Shown here: in pieces, positions 16,659 to 24,849 of the stretch
Numbering within the stretch: position 1 is the first letter of the stretch
Layout: each line of letters opens with the position of its first letter
Origin: Streptomyces hydrogenans
Lineage (GTDB): Bacteria > Actinomycetota > Actinomycetes > Streptomycetales > Streptomycetaceae
Direction: 5' to 3'
DNA: 64,000 nucleotides
Assembly: GCF_014656075.1 (NCBI RefSeq)
Contig: NZ_BNBS01000039.1
Coordinates: forward strand, 1-64,000
The notes under the pieces: generated by a model
Told to the model about the DNA's origin: nothing
Database searches by the model: none
Seen by the model: only the letters and a program-made list of their open reading frames with translations
Program-made: the position numbers and the translations under genes

Positions 16659-17486
16659 CTAACGGGTGGTGTCGGCCGTGGCGCCCTTGACTCCGGCGCC
16701 GGAACGGGCGGCTCCGCGGGCGTCCTGTCCCGCTTCCACCCCCTTCGTCCCGTCGGACTCCCCGGCCGCCGCCTTCGCCTCCTTGGCGCGGGCCTCCTCG
16801 GCGGCCCGCTCCACCTTCTCGGGCGTGACGAAGCGGTATCCCACATTGCGGACGGTGCCGATCAGCGACTCGTGCTCCGGGCCCAGCTTCGCGCGCAGCC
16901 GCCGCACGTGGACGTCGACCGTACGGGTGCCGCCGAAGTAGTCGTACCCCCACACCTCCTGGAGCAGCTGCGCCCGCGTGAACACCCGGCCCGGGTGCTG
17001 CGCCAGGTACTTCAGGAGCTCGAACTCCTTGAAGGTGAGGTCCAGGACCCGGCCCTTCAGCTTGGCGCTGTACGTCGCCTCGTCCACCGACAGGTCGCCG
17101 TTGCGGATCTCCATCGGGGAGTCGTCCGCGACGATCTGCTGGCGGCCCAGGGCGAGCCGCAGCCGCGCCTCGACCTCGGCCGGACCGGCCGTGTCGAGCA
17201 GGACGTCGTCGATGCCCCAGTCCGCCGTGACGGCCGCCAGGCCGCCCTCCGTCACCACCAGCACCAGCGGACAGCCGGGGCCGGTGGAGCGCAGCAGCTG
17301 GCAGAGCGAGCGGACCTGCGGGAGGTCGCGCCGGCCGTCGACCAGGATCACGTCGGCGCCGGGGGTGTCCACGAGCGCCGGGCCCTCGGCCGGGGCCACC
17401 CGCACGTTGTGCAGCAGCAGCCCGAGGGCGGGGAGCACCTCGGTCGACGGCTGGAGGGCGTTCGTCAGGAGCAGGAGGGAGCTCAT
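16659..17486 (-). CDS. glnR: GlnR, global nitrogen response regulator
   Basis: GlnR activates glnA, amtB and other nitrogen-assimilation genes in actinomycetes. The 275-aa protein begins MSSLLLLTNALQPSTEVLPA and has an atypical receiver domain in which the usual phosphorylation pocket is degenerate (VILVDGRRDLPQV), then an OmpR winged helix (LTFKEFELLKYLAQHPGRVF, VDVHVRRLRAKLGPE). A Lys/Ala/Gly-rich tail of about 45 residues follows the DNA-binding domain. The ATG at 17486 has GGGGGAGAGG upstream. A 22-codon reading frame overlaps this start and may modulate translation. Confidence 0.93.
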   Translation of the reverse strand: MSSLLLLTNALQPSTEVLPALGLLLHNVRVAPAEGPALVDTPGADVILVDGRRDLPQVRSLCQLLRSTGPGCPLVLVVTEGGLAAVTADWGIDDVLLDTAGPAEVEARLRLALGRQQIVADDSPMEIRNGDLSVDEATYSAKLKGRVLDLTFKEFELLKYLAQHPGRVFTRAQLLQEVWGYDYFGGTRTVDVHVRRLRAKLGPEHESLIGTVRNVGYRFVTPEKVERAAEEARAKEAKAAAGESDGTKGVEAGQDARGAARSGAGVKGATADTTR

Positions 17487-17551
17487 CGGGCCTCTCCCCC
17501 TGCCGGGGTCGGCTGGATCGTCGGTCGGTCGTGCTTCGTACGCTCGTCCAT
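17483..17551 (-). CDS. Short upstream ORF overlapping glnR start (22 aa)
   Basis: ATG at 17551 opens a 22-codon frame (MDERTKHDRPTIQPTPAGGE..) whose TGA overlaps the glnR ATG as ATGA. A very strong ribosome site, GAGGAGGAA, lies 8 bases upstream. The layout is that of a translated leader coupled to glnR. Protein function of the peptide itself is unlikely; a regulatory role is inference. Confidence 0.5.
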   Translation of the reverse strand: MDERTKHDRPTIQPTPAGGEAR

Positions 17552-17730
17552 GACGTCGGTTCCTCCTCGGTCCCTGCGAGGACATCTGCGGTACTGCTCG
17601 GGTACTGCGGTCTCACATGCGGCTCTCGCGCCCTGAGAGCTTTTGTTCATCCGTACGTAACAACGGCCGGAAAACGCAAAAGGACCCGGTGGCGACATCG
17701 CCCGGATCCCTGCCTAGGAGAATAGCCCAC

Positions 17731-18549
17731 ATGAGTTCCGAGGCAGAGGGCCGATTTCACATGATGGATGTTTCCTCGCTCACTTCCGGACCTCACCCCG
17801 CAATGCTCCGGACGGAGGACGGCGTCCGTGTCGAGGCCCTCCACGAGCCCTTCCCCGGCGCCGCCTCCGACACCGCGATCGTCGTCGCGCACGGCTTCAC
17901 CGGCTCCCTCGACCGGCCCGCCGTCCGGCGCGCCGCCGAGGTCCTCGGCCGGCACGCCGCCGCCGTCGTCACGTTCTCCTTCCGCGGGCACGGCGGCTCC
18001 GGCGGCCTCTCCACCCTCGGCGACCGCGAGGTCCTCGACCTCGCCGCCGCCGTCCGCTGGGCCCGTGACCTCGGCCACGCGCGCGTGGCGACGGTCGGCT
18101 TCTCCATGGGCGGCTCCGTCGTCCTGCGCCAGGCCGCCCTCGACCGCGCCACGCCCGCCGGACCCGACGCGGTCGCCGCCGTCTCCGCCCCCGCCCGCTG
18201 GTACTACCGGGGGACGGCCCCGATGCGCCGGCTCCACTGGATGGTCACCCGCCCCACGGGCCGGCTGGTCGGCCGGTACGGGCTCCGCACCCGCGTCGAC
18301 GCCCGCCCCTGGGACCCCGTCCCGCTGGCGCCCTTCCAGGCCGTGCCGCTCATCGCCCCCGCCCCGCTGCTCGTCGTCCACGGCGACCGGGACGCCTACT
18401 TCCCCCTCGACCACCCGAGGATGCTCGCCGCGGCCGCCCCCGCCGGAGCCCCGGTGGAACTGTGGCTGGAGCGGGGCATGGGCCACGCGGAGAACGCGGC
18501 GGGGGAGGAGCTGCTCGACCGGCTCGGCGCCTGGCTCGTCCGCCGATAG
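17731..18549 (+). CDS. Alpha/beta hydrolase
   Basis: The 272-aa protein has the alpha/beta hydrolase pattern: an oxyanion segment (IVVAHGFTGSLDR), the nucleophile elbow GFSMGGS (Ser as nucleophile), a strand LLVVHGDRDAYFP bearing the acid, and the final His in GMGHAENA. It probably cleaves small esters or acyl groups in the cytoplasm; no signal peptide is visible. ATG at 17731 is favoured because CTAGGAGAA lies 10 bases upstream; ATGs at 17761-17764 are alternatives. A MoaD-like gene follows 45 bases later. Confidence 0.85.
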   Translation: MSSEAEGRFHMMDVSSLTSGPHPAMLRTEDGVRVEALHEPFPGAASDTAIVVAHGFTGSLDRPAVRRAAEVLGRHAAAVVTFSFRGHGGSGGLSTLGDREVLDLAAAVRWARDLGHARVATVGFSMGGSVVLRQAALDRATPAGPDAVAAVSAPARWYYRGTAPMRRLHWMVTRPTGRLVGRYGLRTRVDARPWDPVPLAPFQAVPLIAPAPLLVVHGDRDAYFPLDHPRMLAAAAPAGAPVELWLERGMGHAENAAGEELLDRLGAWLVRR

Positions 18550-18594
18550 CCCATCATGGGGAGCGGCGCGCACACGAACGAAGGGAGCGCCGCT

Positions 18595-18849
18595 ATGGCA
18601 GCGGGAACCATCCGCTACTGGGCCGCGGCCAAGGCCGCCGCCGGGGTCGCCGAGGAGCCGTACACCGCCGAGACCCTCGCCGAGGCCCTGGACGCCGCCC
18701 GCGCGGACCACCCGGGCGAGCTCGTCCAGGTCCTCCGGCGGTGCTCGTTCCTCGTCGACGGCGACCCGGTCGGCACCCGGAGCCATGAGACCGTACGGCT
18801 TGCCGAGGGCGGCACGGTCGAGGTGCTCCCCCCGTTCGCAGGAGGGTGA
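18595..18849 (+). CDS. MoaD/ThiS family sulfur carrier protein
   Basis: This 84-aa beta-grasp protein begins MAAGTIRYWAAAKAAAGVAE and ends in the diagnostic FAGG, whose terminal Gly can be adenylated and thiocarboxylated. Length matches MoaD. It may donate sulfur to molybdopterin or another acceptor; no moaE or activating enzyme is adjacent. A ribosome site AAGGGAG precedes the ATG at 18595. Thiosulfate sulfurtransferase and a DsrE-like gene within 7 kb suggest a sulfur-related neighbourhood, but partnership is inference. Confidence 0.88.
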   Translation: MAAGTIRYWAAAKAAAGVAEEPYTAETLAEALDAARADHPGELVQVLRRCSFLVDGDPVGTRSHETVRLAEGGTVEVLPPFAGG

Positions 18850-18859
18850 ACCCCACAGC

Positions 18860-20068
18860 ATGAGCAACGACCAGCCGTACGGCGTCCCGCCGCACGACCC
18901 GAACGCCTACGACCCCTCGGTCACCCAGACCTGGGAGGGCCAGACCTGGGACACCACGTACCAGCCCGCGATCCGCCCCGAGGACGCCTACGGGCACGCG
19001 GCGGCCCAGCAGCAGCCGTACGCGTACGGGCAGGAGCACGGACAGGAGGCGTACCCGCGGGAGGCGTACCCGCAGGCGTACGCCCAGCCGGAGCCGTACC
19101 CGCAGGCCTACGCCCAGCCGGAGCCGTACGCGCCCGGCCACGCGCAGCCCCCGCAGCAGTACCCCCAGCAGCAGTACTCCCCGCCGCTGCCCGAGGCCCC
19201 CGCGCCCGCGGCGGCCCCCGTGGCCGTTTCCACCCCCGCGCCCGCCGTGGAGGCCGCCGAGGCCGCCGACGGGCCCGCGTACTCCTCGCCGACCACCTCC
19301 GGGAACATGCGCGTCACCGACGCCCAGCGCGCGCGGGCCGAGGGCCGGTCGCCGATCATCGAGCCGGGCATGCGGCCCGCCGCGCTCACCGCCCTCCTCG
19401 GACTGCTGCTCGCCGGCGGCGCCGCGCTCGGCACGTACGGACTCCTCCTGCCGCTGGTCGCCCTCCAGGGACTGACCGCCGCCGGCTGGTTCCGGCTCAA
19501 CGGCATGTGGCCCGCCCGGCAGGGCATCGCCCTCGCCTTCCTCGGCGGGCTCGTCGCCGACGCCGCCCTCCTCGCCACCGGCCGCGAGCACGCCGCCCCC
19601 GCGATCCTCGGCACCCTCGGCGTCTGGGTCCTGCTCAGCCTGGTCCTCCAGCTGCGCAGCCACGCCGACCCCGACGAGCGGATGTACGGCCTCATGGCCA
19701 CCATCGCCTCCGCGGCCCTGACCGTCCTCGCCGCCGGGCACCTCGGCGCCGAGCCGGACGCCGTGGTGGCCGGGTCCGTCGCAGTCGCCGCGACCGTCCT
19801 CGCCCGCGCGCTCCCGCTGCCCGGCCCCGTCTCGCTCGTCGTCTCGCTGCTCGCCGCCGCCGGCGCGGGCATCGCGGCCGGCACCCTCAGCGGCATGGGC
19901 GCCTCCGGGGCGCTCCTGGGCCTCGCCACCGGCGTCTGCGCCCTCGTCGGCCTGCGGGTCGCCAGCTACGACTACCCGTCCCGCTTCGTGCACATGACGG
20001 CCGGCGTGGCCCTGCCGCTGACGGCGGCCGCGCCCGCCGTGTACCTTCTCGGCCGCGCCCTGGTCTGA
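18860..20068 (+). CDS. Polytopic membrane protein with Gln/Tyr/Pro-rich N-terminus
   Basis: The 402-aa protein has a cytoplasmic N-terminal region of about 150 residues rich in Q, Y, P and A, with repeated QAYAQPEPY units near residues 75-95. At least eight hydrophobic helices follow from residue 175 onward (PAALTALLGLLLAGGAALG and others). The first residues, MSNDQPYGVPPHDPNAYDPS, follow a start 10 bases after the MoaD-like stop, so the two are probably co-transcribed. I do not recognise a characterised family. A 15-bp-stem terminator follows. Confidence 0.85.
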   Translation: MSNDQPYGVPPHDPNAYDPSVTQTWEGQTWDTTYQPAIRPEDAYGHAAAQQQPYAYGQEHGQEAYPREAYPQAYAQPEPYPQAYAQPEPYAPGHAQPPQQYPQQQYSPPLPEAPAPAAAPVAVSTPAPAVEAAEAADGPAYSSPTTSGNMRVTDAQRARAEGRSPIIEPGMRPAALTALLGLLLAGGAALGTYGLLLPLVALQGLTAAGWFRLNGMWPARQGIALAFLGGLVADAALLATGREHAAPAILGTLGVWVLLSLVLQLRSHADPDERMYGLMATIASAALTVLAAGHLGAEPDAVVAGSVAVAATVLARALPLPGPVSLVVSLLAAAGAGIAAGTLSGMGASGALLGLATGVCALVGLRVASYDYPSRFVHMTAGVALPLTAAAPAVYLLGRALV

Positions 20069-20104
20069 GCGGAGTCCACCCGACCGGGAGCGCCCGGGAA
20101 CCGT

Positions 20105-20143
20105 CCGGCCCCCCGACACGTCGATCTTGTGTCGGGGGGCCGG
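20105..20143 (+). terminator. 15-bp stem terminator
   Basis: Perfect 15-base arms (20105-20119, 20129-20143) enclose a 9-base loop, 37 bases past the membrane protein stop. It ends the hydrolase-MoaD-membrane protein transcript. Confidence 0.8.
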
Positions 20144-20192
20144 CGCGCGGCACCGGAACACCGAGGAAACGGCGACGGGGGAAGAGACAGCC

Positions 20193-20879
20193 ATGCGAGC
20201 ACTGCGGATCCTGCTGGTCGTGGCCGTCGTCCTGGGCGGGGTCCTGCTGGGCGCCGACCGGCTCGCCGCCACCTGGGCCGAGTCCGAGGTCGCCGGACGC
20301 GCCTCGCTGGCCGGCGGCAGGACCGAGTCCGTCGAGGTCGACATCAAGGGCTTCCCCTTCCTCACCCAGGCCGCCGACAAGCACTTCGACGAGGTCGAGG
20401 TGGTCGCCAAGGGCGTCCACACCCAGGCCGGCGGCAAGCCCGTCCGGATCGGCGAACTCACCCTGGAGCTGCGGCAGGTGACCGTCACCGGCGACTGGGA
20501 CGGCTTCCGGGCCGGGGCGGCGGACGGGACGGCGCTCATCTCGTACGCGGACCTCGTCGCCGCCTCCGAGCGCGCGACCGCCATGGAGTACGGCGGACCC
20601 GGCAAGGTGAAGGTGACGGGCAGCGTCACGGTCCTGGGCCGCAAGGTGACCCGTACGGTCGTCTCCTCGGTCACGCTGGTCGACGGCGACACCATCAAGG
20701 TCCGCGCCGACGAGGTGCCCGGCGGCGGGATCCCGCTCCTGGAGGACATGATCCGCGAGCGCACCGACTTCGAGCGCCCGCTCGGCCGGGTCGCCGGCAT
20801 GCGGGTCGTCAAGGTCGAGCCGCGCCCGGAGGGACTGGCCGTGACGGTGACCGGCAAGGACGTCGCCGTCGCGGGCTGA
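20193..20879 (+). CDS. DUF2993 (LmeA-like) membrane-anchored lipid-binding protein
   Basis: The 228-aa protein starts MRALRILLVVAVVLGGVLLG, a signal anchor, followed by the DUF2993 pattern VEVDIKGFPFLTQAADKHFD. DUF2993 includes mycobacterial LmeA, a periplasmic phospholipid-binding protein required for lipomannan maturation. Residues such as LELRQVTVTGDW and MIRERTDFERPLG match the family. Start chosen at 20193 with GGGGAAGAG upstream rather than the earlier in-frame ATG at 20127. The role in Streptomyces is unknown. Confidence 0.85.
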   Translation: MRALRILLVVAVVLGGVLLGADRLAATWAESEVAGRASLAGGRTESVEVDIKGFPFLTQAADKHFDEVEVVAKGVHTQAGGKPVRIGELTLELRQVTVTGDWDGFRAGAADGTALISYADLVAASERATAMEYGGPGKVKVTGSVTVLGRKVTRTVVSSVTLVDGDTIKVRADEVPGGGIPLLEDMIRERTDFERPLGRVAGMRVVKVEPRPEGLAVTVTGKDVAVAG

Positions 20880-21107
20880 CCGGGGCCTCCTCGACCGGGC
20901 GGGCACCGGCCCGTACGGTCCGTTCCGAGCGGCCCGTGCGGCCCGCTTCCCCCGGCCCGACCGGGCCGGTTTTCACATGTTGAGACGACCACGTCCGATC
21001 CGCAGAAGCGCGGGGCGGGACGGCGGTGGGGCGGGGGCTCCGGACCCGCTCCGACCCCTCTTCGATCTCGCATCTCGGACGATCGCGTCTCACGATACGA
21101 CACGCCG

Positions 21108-21137
21108 GTGACACGGTCGCCTGTCCGTCCCTACGAT
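21108..21137 (+). promoter_or_regulatory. Promoter giving a leaderless leader-peptide mRNA
   Basis: GTGACA (21108-21113) and TACGAT (21132-21137) are separated by 18 bases. Transcription would start 7-8 bases downstream, at or next to the ATG at 21145, so the leader peptide is predicted to be translated from a leaderless transcript. Confidence 0.6.
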
Positions 21138-21144
21138 CGACGGC

Positions 21145-21225
21145 ATGAAGCGACAGGCGGAACTCACGAAGCGGCGGGCAGTAGACCTGTGCCGCATCGC
21201 CGCCATGCTCTGTCGCTCCGTCTGA
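21145..21225 (+). CDS. Cysteine-containing leader peptide upstream of sulfurtransferase
   Basis: A 26-codon frame encodes MKRQAELTKRRAVDLCRIAA followed by MLCRSV. Near-identical short peptides with two CR motifs occur ahead of sulfurtransferase genes in many Streptomyces, where they are annotated as putative leader peptides. Two Cys codons near the end suit ribosome stalling when charged tRNA-Cys is scarce, so the region 21226-21386 may act as an attenuator. It contains a hairpin with CCGACC and GGTCGG arms around 21260-21280. Regulation is inferred. Confidence 0.8.
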   Translation: MKRQAELTKRRAVDLCRIAAMLCRSV

Positions 21226-21386
21226 GCGGGACGCGCTCCGCGCCCGTATTCCCCGGCCAGTCCGACCCTCGCGGTCGGGGCCGAACCGCGCAGCACCACG
21301 CCGTCGGGCGCCTGCCACGACGCGTACCCGCACACGCAGCCCCACCCCGCACCACACCGCCGCACACTGCCCCGGAGGAGAACAGC

Positions 21387-22232
21387 ATGGCTCGCAGCGA
21401 CGTACTGGTCGACGCCGACTGGGTCGAGGCCAACCTCGACAACCCGGCCGTCGCGATCGTCGAGGTCGACGAGGACACCGCCGCCTACGACAAGAACCAC
21501 ATCAAGAACGCGATCCGGATCGACTGGACCAAGGACCTCCAGGACCCGGTCCGCCGCGACTTCATCGACCAGGAGGGCTTCGAGAAGCTCCTCTCGGCCA
21601 AGGGCATCGGCAACGACACCACGGTCGTCCTCTACGGCGGCAACAACAACTGGTTCGCCTCCTACGCCTACTGGTACTTCAAGCTCTACGGCCACCAGGA
21701 CGTGAAGCTCCTCGACGGCGGCCGCAAGAAGTGGGAGCTCGACTCCCGCGACCTGGTCGACGGCTCCGAGGTCCCGAACCGCCCGGCCACCGCGTACAAG
21801 GCCCAGGCCCAGGACGTCTCGATCCGCGCCTTCCGCGACGACGTCGTGGCCGCGATCGGCACCCAGAACCTCGTCGACGTCCGCTCGCCCGACGAGTTCT
21901 CCGGCAAGCTGCTCGCCCCCGCCCACCTCCCGCAGGAGCAGTCGCAGCGCCCGGGCCACGTCCCGTCCGCCCGCAACATCCCGTGGTCGAAGAACGCCAA
22001 CGACGACGGCACCTTCAAGTCGGACGACGACCTCAAGGCCCTCTACGAGGCCGAGCAGGTCGACCTGGCGAAGGACACCGTCGCCTACTGCCGCATCGGC
22101 GAGCGCTCCGCGCTGACCTGGTTCGTCCTGCACGAGCTGCTCGAGGTCCCGAACGTCAAGAACTACGACGGCTCCTGGACCGAGTACGGCTCCCTCGTGG
22201 GCGTGCCGATCGAGCTCGGCGCCAACAAGTAA
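21387..22232 (+). CDS. Thiosulfate sulfurtransferase (two-domain rhodanese)
   Basis: The 281-aa enzyme has two rhodanese domains. The inactive N-terminal one includes VLYGGNNNWFASYAYWYFKL, and the C-terminal one carries the active-site loop CRIGERS, whose Cys carries the persulfide. It transfers sulfane sulfur from thiosulfate to thiol acceptors. ATG at 21387 has CGGAGGAG 8 bases upstream. It forms an operon with DUF1416 33 bases later, and a Cys-containing leader peptide lies upstream, in keeping with a sulfur-metabolism role. Confidence 0.93.
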   Translation: MARSDVLVDADWVEANLDNPAVAIVEVDEDTAAYDKNHIKNAIRIDWTKDLQDPVRRDFIDQEGFEKLLSAKGIGNDTTVVLYGGNNNWFASYAYWYFKLYGHQDVKLLDGGRKKWELDSRDLVDGSEVPNRPATAYKAQAQDVSIRAFRDDVVAAIGTQNLVDVRSPDEFSGKLLAPAHLPQEQSQRPGHVPSARNIPWSKNANDDGTFKSDDDLKALYEAEQVDLAKDTVAYCRIGERSALTWFVLHELLEVPNVKNYDGSWTEYGSLVGVPIELGANK

Positions 22233-22265
22233 GACTCCCCTCGCGACAGGACAGGACGTAACAAC

Positions 22266-22556
22266 ATGTGTGGAGCACAGGTCGGCGGCCCCGACGTCAG
22301 CACGCTCAAGCCCGGTGAGACGGCCATCCAGGGCCAGGTGACCAAGGACGGCGAGCCCGTCACCGGTTACGTGCGCCTCCTGGACTCCTCCGGCGAGTTC
22401 ACCGCCGAGGTCCCCACCTCCGCCACCGGCCAGTTCCGCTTCTACGCGGCCACCGGCGAGTGGACCCTCCGGGCCCTCGTCCCCGGCGCCCAGGCCGACC
22501 GCAAGGTCGTCGTCACCGAGACGGGCAGCCTGACGGACGTCGCCATCGCGGTCTGA
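22266..22556 (+). CDS. DUF1416 family protein
   Basis: This 96-aa protein begins MCGAQVGGPDVSTLKPGETA and is a small beta-sandwich protein with a predicted Greek-key pattern (AIQGQVTKDGEPVTGYVRLL). DUF1416 proteins almost always sit directly after the thiosulfate sulfurtransferase gene in actinobacteria, as here. Cys2 is conserved in the family from memory and could carry sulfur. No biochemical function is established. Confidence 0.9.
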   Translation: MCGAQVGGPDVSTLKPGETAIQGQVTKDGEPVTGYVRLLDSSGEFTAEVPTSATGQFRFYAATGEWTLRALVPGAQADRKVVVTETGSLTDVAIAV

Positions 22557-22603
22557 TCCGCACGCGCCCCTCGCACCGCTCGGCGCCGGGGGCGCCTCCC
22601 GGG

Positions 22604-22720
22604 CTTCGCGACGCCGCGCCGGCCTCCGACCGGCGGAGCCGGTGCGGCGCGAAGCTCCACCTACTGGCCGAAGGGCCGCGCATTCTGGGGGTTGGACGCC
22701 TTCGCGCGGCCCTTCGTGCC
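22604..22720 (+). terminator. Two consecutive long hairpins after DUF1416
   Basis: The first hairpin spans 22604-22654, with interrupted arms CTTCGC/GCGAAG and GCCGCGCCGGC/GCCGGTGCGGC. The second has perfect 13-base arms at 22669-22681 and 22704-22716 with a 22-base loop, extended by GGC/GCC outside. They probably terminate the sulfurtransferase operon, but the second could also be the left end of the TnpB-like element because its loop holds an 11-mer repeated at that gene's 3' end. Confidence 0.6.
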
Positions 22721-22777
22721 GTTTCCGGTCCGATGATTCGGCCGGCCGTGTGACCTTCGCGCGCCCGGCTCGTTGAG

Positions 22778-24547
22778 ATGTTCGACGGGCGGGTGATCGG
22801 GGGTGGGGGCGTGGCCGAGCGTTCCGCGTCCGGACTGCGCGTCCTCGCACCTCCGCGGGTGGCCGTTCCGACCGGCGCGCTCACCGTGCGGACCAGGCTG
22901 CGGCTGTCGGACCGCGACGCCGTGATCCTTCGTGAGCTGGCGGAGTGGCTTTCCCGGCTCGCTGCCCGCGATCTGGCCGAGCGGGTGACTCTGGGGGCCC
23001 GTCACACCGCCGCGGACTTCGCCCGCCGCAAGCGCGAGCTGACGGCCCTCGCCTCCTCCCGGTGGGCGGGCACGATCACCCGTGGTTCGAACGACCAGTG
23101 GCAGCTGGCACGCCGTGCGCAGACGGCCCACCTCGAGCGACTCACCGCCGAGATCGCGACGATCGAACGGCGGCTCGCCGCGCCGGTCGGCGGACGCGAC
23201 GAAGCCACACGTACCAAGGGCTACCCGACGCGGCGCGTGCGCGCGGCCAAACAGCAGCGACTCCAGAGCCTCCGGGCGCGAGCGGCCAGGGTCGCCTCGG
23301 ACGCCGCGGCGGGGCGGGTGCACGTGGTCCGGGGAGGCAAGGACCTCCTGCGCGGCCGGCTGCGTCCGGACAGCGCGGGGCGGTCACTGGAGGAGTGGCG
23401 GGACCGCTGGTGGGAGGCGCGGAACCGGATCGAGGCGGACGGCGAGGCTGGAAAGACGTACGGGAACCAGTCCCTGAGGGTCGGTCCCCGGGGAGACGTG
23501 CTGGTCAAGCTGCCGGCCGCGCTCGCGGAGCGCCACCGGGAGCACTGTGACCGCTTCGGCCGCTACACCTTGGACGCCCGCTGCCGATTCGCCTACCGGG
23601 CCGAGGAGTGGCGTGCTCAGGTGGAGGCGCACCGGGCGGTCGGCTACACGGTCCGGTTCTCCGGAGGCCGGTGCCATCTGGTCGCCTCGTTCACCCCGGC
23701 GGAAGCCGGTCCGCGCGCGGGTCCGGGCGATGAGGCGCTGATGGCGGCGGCGCTGACCGGTGGCGTGCTGGGGATCGACCAGAACGCGGACCATCTCGCC
23801 GTCTGGCGTCTGGACACCCACGGCAACCCGGTGGGGCGGCCCGGCCGGATCGACGCCGACTACCGGGGGCCGGCATCCCGGCGCGACGCCCAGGTGAGAC
23901 ACCTGTGCGCCGAACTCATCAGGGAGGCACGGAGATTCGGCGTGACGGCCCTGGTCGTCGAGGACCTGGGGTTCGACACCGGCAGGGAGCGGTGCGGGTG
24001 GGCGGGGCGGTCGGGTCGGCGCTTCCGTTCCTCGGTGGCGGGCATTCCCACCGCGCGTTTCGTGTCCAGGCTGGTGGCCATGGCCCCCCGGGCCGGGTTG
24101 GCGGTCGTCGTGGTGGATCCCGCGTACACGAGCCGGTGGGGTGCGCAGCACTGGCTGCGGAGCACGAGCACGACCCGCAGGAAGACGTCCCGGCACGAGG
24201 CTTCGGCCGTCGTGATCGGGAGGCGCGGCCAGGGACTGGGCGCGCGGCGCAGGGCAGAGAAGTCCGTACCCCGCGGGAAGACGGAAGAGGCCGGACGGTC
24301 GCACCGTGAGGTGCGTCGTCGCCGGGCCGGTACGGAGACCCATCGCCCGGCCGCGCACGACAGCGGACCCGGATTCCTCCGCGCGCCGACGACCGCCGAC
24401 CGTCCCGAGGACGGCGCACGGGATGCGCCGCGCCGACGGACGCCGACAGCGGTCCAGGCGGCCCAGGACCGTTCGGGGCAGCTCGCCGGGGGCACGCGTG
24501 TCCCGGCGCCGAGGGACGGTTGGACGCCACTCCAGGGCTTCACATGA
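22778..24547 (+). CDS. Orphan TnpB-like RuvC protein (copy 2)
   Basis: The 589-aa protein is a diverged paralogue of the 6.6-8.4 kb gene. Shared features are SSRWAG near residue 93, RuvC-I LGIDQNADHLA (Asp334), RuvC-II VVEDLGFD (Glu395), VDPAYTSRWG (447-455) and SRHEASAVVIGRR (471-483) in place of the canonical RuvC-III Asp motif. There are no zinc-finger cysteines and no TnpA gene nearby. The final 100 residues are basic and low in complexity. The stop lies 25 bases before the DUF3099 start, so that gene's promoter overlaps this frame. ATG at 22778 is the likely start, though an internal GTG at 22811 is possible. Confidence 0.8.
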   Translation: MFDGRVIGGGGVAERSASGLRVLAPPRVAVPTGALTVRTRLRLSDRDAVILRELAEWLSRLAARDLAERVTLGARHTAADFARRKRELTALASSRWAGTITRGSNDQWQLARRAQTAHLERLTAEIATIERRLAAPVGGRDEATRTKGYPTRRVRAAKQQRLQSLRARAARVASDAAAGRVHVVRGGKDLLRGRLRPDSAGRSLEEWRDRWWEARNRIEADGEAGKTYGNQSLRVGPRGDVLVKLPAALAERHREHCDRFGRYTLDARCRFAYRAEEWRAQVEAHRAVGYTVRFSGGRCHLVASFTPAEAGPRAGPGDEALMAAALTGGVLGIDQNADHLAVWRLDTHGNPVGRPGRIDADYRGPASRRDAQVRHLCAELIREARRFGVTALVVEDLGFDTGRERCGWAGRSGRRFRSSVAGIPTARFVSRLVAMAPRAGLAVVVVDPAYTSRWGAQHWLRSTSTTRRKTSRHEASAVVIGRRGQGLGARRRAEKSVPRGKTEEAGRSHREVRRRRAGTETHRPAAHDSGPGFLRAPTTADRPEDGARDAPRRRTPTAVQAAQDRSGQLAGGTRVPAPRDGWTPLQGFT

Positions 24548-24572
24548 CCGCTCGCGGTCGTACGCTGGAGGT

Positions 24573-24839
24573 GTGTACGCGCGGCGTCGGCACGTCTACT
24601 TCTGGATGATGGGTGCCTGCCTGGTGCTTTTCGTGGGCGCCTGGGCGGTCGTGCGGCTGTTCTCCATGCCGGTGGCCATCGGGATGTGCGTGGTGGCCAT
24701 GGTGATCCCGCCGGTCGCCGCGATGGTCGCGAACCGGCGGGGGCCCGAGGACCGGTGGTGGGACGATCCCTCGGGCGATCCGCAGTCGGACGAGTGGTGG
24801 GACGAGCTCGACGGCAAGAAGCGCAGGCCGCGGGAGTAG
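24573..24839 (+). CDS. DUF3099 membrane protein
   Basis: The 88-aa protein has two transmembrane helices (FWMMGACLVLFVGAWAVVRL and MCVVAMVIPPVAAMVAN) and an acidic Trp-rich cytoplasmic tail (RWWDDPSGDPQSDEWWDEL). This matches DUF3099, a conserved actinobacterial family of unknown role. I start at GTG 24573 because homologues begin near YARRRH; the TACGCT hexamer at 24561-24566 would place transcription at this codon, giving a leaderless message. ATGs at 24606-24609 are alternatives. Confidence 0.85.
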   Translation: MYARRRHVYFWMMGACLVLFVGAWAVVRLFSMPVAIGMCVVAMVIPPVAAMVANRRGPEDRWWDDPSGDPQSDEWWDELDGKKRRPRE

Positions 24840-24849
24840 TCCGGACGGG

